Positions 59,087 through 64,000 of a stretch of 64,000 nt of DNA are shown here, in pieces (the stretch's first letter is position 1; every line of letters begins with the position of its first letter). The notes beneath the pieces were generated by a model. That model was not told the DNA's origin and did no database searches. It was given only the letters and a program-made list of their open reading frames with translations. Origin of the DNA: Pseudomonadota bacterium (GTDB lineage Bacteria; Pseudomonadota; Gammaproteobacteria; Burkholderiales; Burkholderiaceae_B); NCBI GenBank assembly GCA_023440825.1, contig JAEXRL010000026.1:155324-219323 (forward strand), written 5' to 3'. The position numbers were made by a program, and so were the translations under genes.

Positions 59087-60172
59087 TTAAGATTCGACGC
59101 GCTGCCCTGTGTTCTTGTCAAACCAGTGCAAGGGGTGGTCCGGATCACGTCCGATTTGTATGGTCTCGCCTAACTGTATCGGATAGCTGGCTGTGGCCTT
59201 GACCGGGCAACGTACCACCATGCCATGATCCTTGTGTAGGCCATGTATGAGTTGTTCTGAGCCCAAAATTTCTATCATTTCCACTTGCAAGCAAATACCA
59301 CTGCCATGCAGCTTGATGTGTTCGGGGCGTATGCCCAAAAATAGCTCACGCCCATAGGTGTACGAGGGGACATCCTCGGCCTGAAAATGCAAAGCTTGAC
59401 CCAGGCTGTCCCATACCTGACCTTGGTGATCCACGCGTACAGGCAGCAGGTTCATAGGCGGAGAACCAATAAAGCTGGCAACAAAAATGCTGGCAGGACG
59501 CTCAAACACTTCGTGTGGAGTACCTATTTGCTCGGCAATGCCTTGATTCATCACGACCATACGGTTAGCTAAGGTCATGGCTTCGACCTGATCGTGCGTT
59601 ACATACAGACTGGTAGTGTGTAAACGCTGATGCAGCTTTTGTATTTCCAAGCGCATTTGCACGCGTAATTTGGCATCCAGATTTGAAAGAGGCTCATCAA
59701 ACAAGAACACCTTAGGTTCGCGTACGATGGCTCTGCCCATGGCGACACGTTGGCGCTGGCCGCCTGACAATTGGCCTGGACGTCGGTCCAGCAAGCCTTG
59801 CAGCTCCAGCGTTTGTGCGGCACGTTCAACTAGCGCTCGAATCTGCGTTTTGGGCAGCCCCCGTATTTTTAGTCCGTAGGCCATATTGTCGTACACACTC
59901 ATGTGTGGGTATAGCGCGTAATTTTGAAACACCATAGCGATGTCTCGCTCTGCTGGCTCCAATTGATTCACAACACGCCCGTCAATGGCAATCTCCCCCT
60001 CAGTTACTGATTCCAGGCCGGCCACCATACGCATTAAGGTCGACTTGCCGCACCCTGAAGGGCCAACAATTACCAGGAATTCGCCGTCCTGTACTTCTAG
60101 GTTCATGCCTTGAATAACTTGGGTACCGTTAGGGTATATTTTTTTTACATTAGAAAGACGTAAGCTTGCCAT
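59087..60172 (-). CDS. ugpC: sn-Glycerol-3-phosphate ABC transporter ATPase
   Basis: The 361-residue protein has Walker A GPSGCGKST, Q-loop MVFQNYALYPH, signature LSGGQRQR, Walker B FLFDEPLSNLDAK and the MalK/UgpC-type C-terminal OB domain (GSPPMNLLPVRV, FLGIRPEHIKL). It drives uptake by UgpAE. It is the last gene of the ugpBAEC operon. Confidence 0.93.
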   Translation of the reverse strand: MASLRLSNVKKIYPNGTQVIQGMNLEVQDGEFLVIVGPSGCGKSTLMRMVAGLESVTEGEIAIDGRVVNQLEPAERDIAMVFQNYALYPHMSVYDNMAYGLKIRGLPKTQIRALVERAAQTLELQGLLDRRPGQLSGGQRQRVAMGRAIVREPKVFLFDEPLSNLDAKLRVQMRLEIQKLHQRLHTTSLYVTHDQVEAMTLANRMVVMNQGIAEQIGTPHEVFERPASIFVASFIGSPPMNLLPVRVDHQGQVWDSLGQALHFQAEDVPSYTYGRELFLGIRPEHIKLHGSGICLQVEMIEILGSEQLIHGLHKDHGMVVRCPVKATASYPIQLGETIQIGRDPDHPLHWFDKNTGQRVES

Positions 60173-60197
60173 GTGAAAATCCAGTCTTGGTGGGGGA

Positions 60198-61040
60198 TTA
60201 TTTTTCTGAGTCGATCAGGCCTTTTACAAACCAGCGCTGCATGGTTAATACCACGATAGCGGGTGGCAGCATGGCCAGCATGGCAGTTGCCATCACGATA
60301 TTCCACTGCGTAACGCTATCACCGCCTGCAATTAGGCGCCGAATACCGATCACAATCGGGTACATGTTTTCGCTTGTGGAGCTGATAAGCGGCCATAAAT
60401 ATTGATTCCAGCCATAGATGAACTGAATCACAAATAAGGCTGCTATGGTGGTTTTAGATAGAGGAAGCAAAATATCCCAAAAAAACCGCATTGGACTGGC
60501 ACCGTCGATGCGAGCCGCTTCCACGAGTTCATCGGGTATGGTCAGAAAAAATTGTCGGAATAAAAAAGTAGCAGTCGCAGACGCGATCAGTGGCAAAATT
60601 AAGCCCGTGTAGCTGTTCAGTATGCCTAGGTCTGCCACAATTTTATAGGTGGGCATGATACGTACTTCCACCGGTAGCATCAGGGTGACGAAGATCATCC
60701 AGAAAAAAAGCATACGAAACCGGAAGCGAAAGTACACCACAGCAAAGGCTGACAGCATGGAAATAACGATTTTACCAATCGCTATGCCCAAGGCCATGAC
60801 GGTGCTTATCCACAGCATGCGTATCACGGGAGGATCGTTTCGGCTGGTGCCAAATAAGGCCGCACTGTAATTGTCCAGAAAGTGTGAGCCAGGTAACAGC
60901 GACATCGGTGCTCGCGCAACTTCGACGGCAGATTGCGTCGACGCAACGAAGGTAACATACAAGGGAAAAGCAATGGTCAGTACCCCGAGTAGTAAAATCA
61001 GGTGACTGAAAAAATCCAGCAAAGGTCGACGTTCAATCAT
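60198..61040 (-). CDS. ugpE: sn-Glycerol-3-phosphate ABC transporter permease UgpE
   Basis: The 280-residue membrane protein has about six helices and the EAA loop EAARIDGASPMRFFWDILLP. It ends in the usual RWFVKGLIDSEK-type C-terminus. It pairs with UgpA, whose gene ends 19 bases upstream. Confidence 0.93.
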   Translation of the reverse strand: MIERRPLLDFFSHLILLLGVLTIAFPLYVTFVASTQSAVEVARAPMSLLPGSHFLDNYSAALFGTSRNDPPVIRMLWISTVMALGIAIGKIVISMLSAFAVVYFRFRFRMLFFWMIFVTLMLPVEVRIMPTYKIVADLGILNSYTGLILPLIASATATFLFRQFFLTIPDELVEAARIDGASPMRFFWDILLPLSKTTIAALFVIQFIYGWNQYLWPLISSTSENMYPIVIGIRRLIAGGDSVTQWNIVMATAMLAMLPPAIVVLTMQRWFVKGLIDSEK

Positions 61041-61059
61041 GGCAAGATAGTGCTGCTAT

Positions 61060-61944
61060 TTATTGATAACTGACTTTACGATCTATGTAGCGAAACTGGA
61101 TGACTGTCAGAATAATCACTAACAGCATCAGTACCACTGACTGGGCGGCCGATGAGCCTAGGTCTAAATTAACGAATCCCGTGGTGAATACGCGGTAGAC
61201 CAAAATAGAGGTGCTTTCGCCAGGGCCGCCTCGGCTGACTGTATCGATAATGGCAAAGGTATCGAAAAACGCATAAATAATATTGACCACCAATAAGAAA
61301 AAAGTGGTGGGGGCCAGTAACGGAAAGACGATAGACCAGAAACGGCGTAATGGGCCGGCACCATCAATAGCGGCTGCTTCAATCAAAGATCGGGGTATGG
61401 CTTGCAGCCCTGCCAGGAAAAACAGGAAGTTGTAGGATATTTGCTTCCAGACGGCCGCCAGGATAACGAGAAACATGGCATCGTTACCATTTAAGCGTGG
61501 ATTCCATTGCACACCTAACTTAAACAGATACACCGCGATAATGCCCACTGAGGGCGAGAATAAGAAGAGCCAGAGCACACCCGCAACAGCGGTGGCCACC
61601 GCATAGGGCCAGATTAGCAAGCCGCGGTAAAGCAGGGCGCCGCGTACGACACGGTTAGCCATCACGGCCAGTAATAAAGAAATGCTTAGCCCCGCAACAG
61701 AGACTAACAATGAAAAAACAGCAGTAGTTCTGAACGATTGCAGGTAACTGCTTTGTGAAAACAGCTCTTTGAAGTTGCTTAAGCCCACGTATTGGCTGGA
61801 CAGACCAAAGGGGTCTTCCAGGTGAAAGGCCTGCCAAATGGCTTGCGAGGCAGGCCAGAAGAAAAACACGAGCGTCACTAGTAACTGTGGCGCCAGTAAA
61901 AGGTAAGGAAGCAGCTTGTGACTAAAGACGACGCGTTTTTCCAT
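61060..61944 (-). CDS. ugpA: sn-Glycerol-3-phosphate ABC transporter permease UgpA
   Basis: The start at ATG 61944 (MEKRVVFSHKLLPYLLLAPQ) is the normal UgpA N-terminus; the frame extends upstream to 62001 without support. The 294-residue protein has six helices and the EAA loop EAAAIDGAGPLRRFWSIVFP. It forms the channel with UgpE. Confidence 0.93.
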   Translation of the reverse strand: MEKRVVFSHKLLPYLLLAPQLLVTLVFFFWPASQAIWQAFHLEDPFGLSSQYVGLSNFKELFSQSSYLQSFRTTAVFSLLVSVAGLSISLLLAVMANRVVRGALLYRGLLIWPYAVATAVAGVLWLFLFSPSVGIIAVYLFKLGVQWNPRLNGNDAMFLVILAAVWKQISYNFLFFLAGLQAIPRSLIEAAAIDGAGPLRRFWSIVFPLLAPTTFFLLVVNIIYAFFDTFAIIDTVSRGGPGESTSILVYRVFTTGFVNLDLGSSAAQSVVLMLLVIILTVIQFRYIDRKVSYQ

Positions 61945-62025
61945 AAGTAGTAAAAAACCGAAGACTAGATTGAAATAACTAGTGGTTAGGGCACACTGCA
62001 TGCACTGGCCACTGGATACTTAACA

Positions 62026-62049
62026 CAACAGGCTCAAATGAGCCTGTTG
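62026..62049. promoter_or_regulatory. Intercistronic stem-loop between ugpB and ugpA
   Basis: Eleven-base perfect arms CAACAGGCTCA/TGAGCCTGTTG with an AA loop lie between the ugpB stop and the ugpA start. There is no T-tract on the minus strand. It probably stabilises the ugpB message or partly attenuates transcription so that more binding protein is made. Confidence 0.55.
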
Positions 62050-62086
62050 CGGTTTGATTGTAATACAGCTTTTAACTCAAGCAGCC

Positions 62087-63394
62087 TTACTTCTGGCTTT
62101 TCTCGAAGCGCTCTAATAATTCGTTGCCGCGAGATTGCATGGTTTTCAAGCCTTCTTCTACGCTTAAGTTACCGGCAAATATTTGCTCCAGCAAGCCTTC
62201 CTCGATGTCGCGGATCTGGGGCAGATAGCCCAGACGTATACCGCGAGAGTTCTCTGTGGTGTCCGCAGATAACTGTTTAATGGCGACATCTGTGCCGGGG
62301 TTTTTATCATAAAAACCGTCGGCCTTGGTTTTCTCGTAACCGCCTTGTGTCACAGGAACATACCCCGTTTCCTGGTGCCATTTAGCAGCTTGCTCAGGGC
62401 TAAGTAGAAAGTTAAAGAAGCTGACCACTCCTTTCTCCACTTCGGCCGGACGTTTGGCAAATACCCATAGGGAGGCACCACCAATGATGGAATTTTGCGG
62501 CGCGCCAGCGACATCGTCGTAGTAGGGCAAGGCACCCATACCTAGATCGAACTCACCGGTAGCGAGTATATTGGCTCGGCTAGCACTGGAACCCGTGAAA
62601 ATACCGCATTTCCCGGTTGTAAATAAGGCATTAGCCGTATCGCCACGCCCACCGTAGGTGAAGGTGCCGTCTTTGACCATGCCATTAAGAAAGTTCAGGT
62701 GCGAGGCAAACTGTGGCGTATCCAGTTTTAAGCGCGCCTGAGGCCCGCCAAATCCATTGTCGTCACTGGCAAATGCTTGGTTGTGCCAGGCAGCGAAGTT
62801 TTCTAGCAGTATCCAGCTAGGCCAGGAGGTGGTGTAACCACATTCGTACCCGGCTTCGCGTAGCTTGGCGGCCGCAGCGGCCACTTCCTTCCAGGTTTTA
62901 GGCGGATTGTCTACGTCCAGCCCAGCTTTTTGAAAGGCATCTTTGTTGTAATACAAAATAGCAGTCGAGCTATTAAAAGGCATGGAAATTAACTTGCCGT
63001 CGCTTGACGAGTAATAACCAGCGACAGCGCCCAGGAAGTCTTCGGCCTTAATGGCCTGTCCTACTTTGGCGGATAGGGCTTCTATAGGTTCTACGGCACC
63101 TTTTGCCCCCATCATGGTGGCAGTACCCACTTCGAATACCTGTAATATGTCGGGCGCATTACCGGTACGAAACGCGGCGATGCCGGCGTTCATGGATTCA
63201 CCGTAAGTGCCTTTGTAAGAGGGGACAACCACATAATCTGACTGGGATTCGTTGAAACTGTTAACAAGGCCATTGACCCGATCACCTAAGGCCCCTTCCA
63301 TAGAGTGCCAAAATTGAATTTCTGTGGCAGCATGGGCAGTGCCCAGTGAGGCCATCAGAGCAGCCATGGTTAAAGTAAGTTTATAGTTACGCAC
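62087..63394 (-). CDS. ugpB: Periplasmic sn-glycerol-3-phosphate-binding protein
   Basis: The 435-residue protein has a signal peptide (LTMAALMASLGTAHA, then ATEIQFWHSMEG). UgpB motifs include LVNSFNESQSDYVVVPSYKG, AFRTGNAPDILQVFEVGTATMM, PFNSSTAILYYNKDAFQKAG, TTSWPSWILLENF and FGGPQARLKL. It delivers glycerol-3-phosphate or glycerophosphodiesters to UgpAEC. First gene of the operon, preceded by candidate PhoB repeats. Confidence 0.94.
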   Translation of the reverse strand: MRNYKLTLTMAALMASLGTAHAATEIQFWHSMEGALGDRVNGLVNSFNESQSDYVVVPSYKGTYGESMNAGIAAFRTGNAPDILQVFEVGTATMMGAKGAVEPIEALSAKVGQAIKAEDFLGAVAGYYSSSDGKLISMPFNSSTAILYYNKDAFQKAGLDVDNPPKTWKEVAAAAAKLREAGYECGYTTSWPSWILLENFAAWHNQAFASDDNGFGGPQARLKLDTPQFASHLNFLNGMVKDGTFTYGGRGDTANALFTTGKCGIFTGSSASRANILATGEFDLGMGALPYYDDVAGAPQNSIIGGASLWVFAKRPAEVEKGVVSFFNFLLSPEQAAKWHQETGYVPVTQGGYEKTKADGFYDKNPGTDVAIKQLSADTTENSRGIRLGYLPQIRDIEEGLLEQIFAGNLSVEEGLKTMQSRGNELLERFEKSQK

Positions 63395-63444
63395 GAAGCT
63401 CTCCTGTAAAGAGCTACCTTGATCGGTAGCTGTAGGACAAACAG

Positions 63445-63474
63445 TTTATGACTGAAATGTGTCCGATTTATGAC
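63445..63474 (-). promoter_or_regulatory. Candidate Pho box: two GTCATAAA repeats 22 bases apart
   Basis: On the minus strand GTCATAAA occurs twice, exactly 22 bases (two helical turns) apart, 50-80 bases before the ugpB start. PhoB binds 11-base direct repeats with a TGTCA/TCATAA core. The third, middle unit is poorly conserved, so the site is probable rather than certain. E. coli ugp is a known Pho regulon member. Confidence 0.5.
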
Positions 63475-63557
63475 CAGTTACTGCGCTGATCTGCTTTACG
63501 TTTCAACGCTTTTTTATAGTAGCGTTAAGTTTCACCATTTAAACATACACTATTGAC

Positions 63558-64000
63558 ATGAATATTACTCAACAGACCCCTTTTAAACTGGCTTTTATCG
63601 GTGCTGGCAATATGGCTTGGGCCTTAGCATCCGGTTTATTGGGTAAGCGTTTCGGTGGCTCTGATGTCATGGCCATCGATCCGTTTCCCGAGGCACTTAA
63701 AAATTGGCAGGAACATGGTGTCCAAACTTTCACAAAAATCGGCCCCGAGTTAAGCGAGCAACGAGTATGGGTTCTGGCGGTTAAGCCACAAGTGATGCAA
63801 GAGGTGGTTAAAGCTTGCGCACCTTATCTTCGTCCCGATACTTTGGTGATCAGCGTAGCGGCCGGTATTTCAGCACAAACGATAGCGCAATGGCTCAGTG
63901 TTGAGCAGCCCTTTACCCGAGTCATACGCTGTATGCCCAATACACCGGCCTTTATTGCTTGCGGTATTACCGGTCTGATGGCGCTTGAAGGGGTGGATGC
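63558..64000 (+). CDS. proC: Pyrroline-5-carboxylate reductase, N-terminal part (runs off the window)
   Basis: The frame opens at ATG 63558 (MNITQQTPFKLAFIGAGNMA) and continues past the window end, giving 147 residues. The NADPH-binding motif FIGAGNMAWALASGLL, VLAVKPQVMQEVV, ISVAAGISAQTI and RCMPNTPAFIACGITG are typical of ProC. It makes the last step of proline synthesis. The dimerisation domain lies beyond the window. Confidence 0.95.
   Translation, partial: MNITQQTPFKLAFIGAGNMAWALASGLLGKRFGGSDVMAIDPFPEALKNWQEHGVQTFTKIGPELSEQRVWVLAVKPQVMQEVVKACAPYLRPDTLVISVAAGISAQTIAQWLSVEQPFTRVIRCMPNTPAFIACGITGLMALEGVD

Noticed and set aside
1..64000. CRISPR array or rRNA genes
   Set aside because: No regularly spaced direct repeats and no rRNA-like sequence were seen anywhere in the window.

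Overview
The window looks like chromosome from a betaproteobacterium of the Alcaligenaceae (Burkholderiales). The gene strings rph-rdgB-hemW, ridA-recG-oxyR and ugpBAEC, the type I adenylylatable glutamine synthetase, the abundance of periplasmic binding proteins and the moderate base composition all fit that group. I cannot name the species from sequence alone.

1-20.4 kb is a metabolic, surface and transport region. It starts with a small hydroxyacid unit (partial dehydrogenase, RraA-type aldolase, divergent IclR regulator) and a second 2-hydroxyacid dehydrogenase. A 1,517-residue type V autotransporter follows, preceded by a short coupled ORF that carries its own extended signal peptide region. 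Next come a MORN-repeat lipoprotein, a small secreted protein and a beta-propeller protein divergent from a LysR regulator. A five-gene operon ends the region: S41 peptidase, fused double ATPase, peptide-binding protein and two permeases. An 18-bp motif in the lysR promoter recurs almost exactly upstream of this operon, so the LysR protein probably controls both.

20.8-39.56 kb is an integrated island at the 3' end of yicC. A 31-bp repeat (30 identical) marks both ends. An intact P4-type integrase sits beside the right repeat. A decayed relative of that integrase, with a four-helix membrane protein gene nested in it, sits outside the left repeat, which indicates successive insertions at one site. 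A second P4-type integrase inside the island lies next to the 3' end of a tRNA (Leu-like) with its terminator, so another element is nested inside. The cargo includes a Kiwa anti-phage pair (kwaA-kwaB), with an 89-codon ORF overlapping the kwaA start. It also includes a broken DUF932 gene, a zinc-ribbon protein, and a visibly GC-richer block. That block holds a serine recombinase, a type III restriction-modification pair (mod, res), a 35-codon ORF, a PHP-domain/SMC-like ATPase and an AlbA_2/HATPase protein, all tightly packed or overlapping. This composite unit is the best candidate in the window for an under-described defence system.

39.5-64 kb is mostly core genome: yicC, an SbcD/SbcC-like nuclease-ATPase pair, rph, rdgB, hemW, glnA, a Fur-boxed ferric iron ABC transporter (fbpABC), ferredoxin-NADP reductase, ridA, recG, oxyR and a Dps with a histone H1-like tail. 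It ends with an orphan branched-chain amino-acid binding protein, the glycerol-3-phosphate importer ugpBAEC with PhoB-like direct repeats upstream, and the start of proC.
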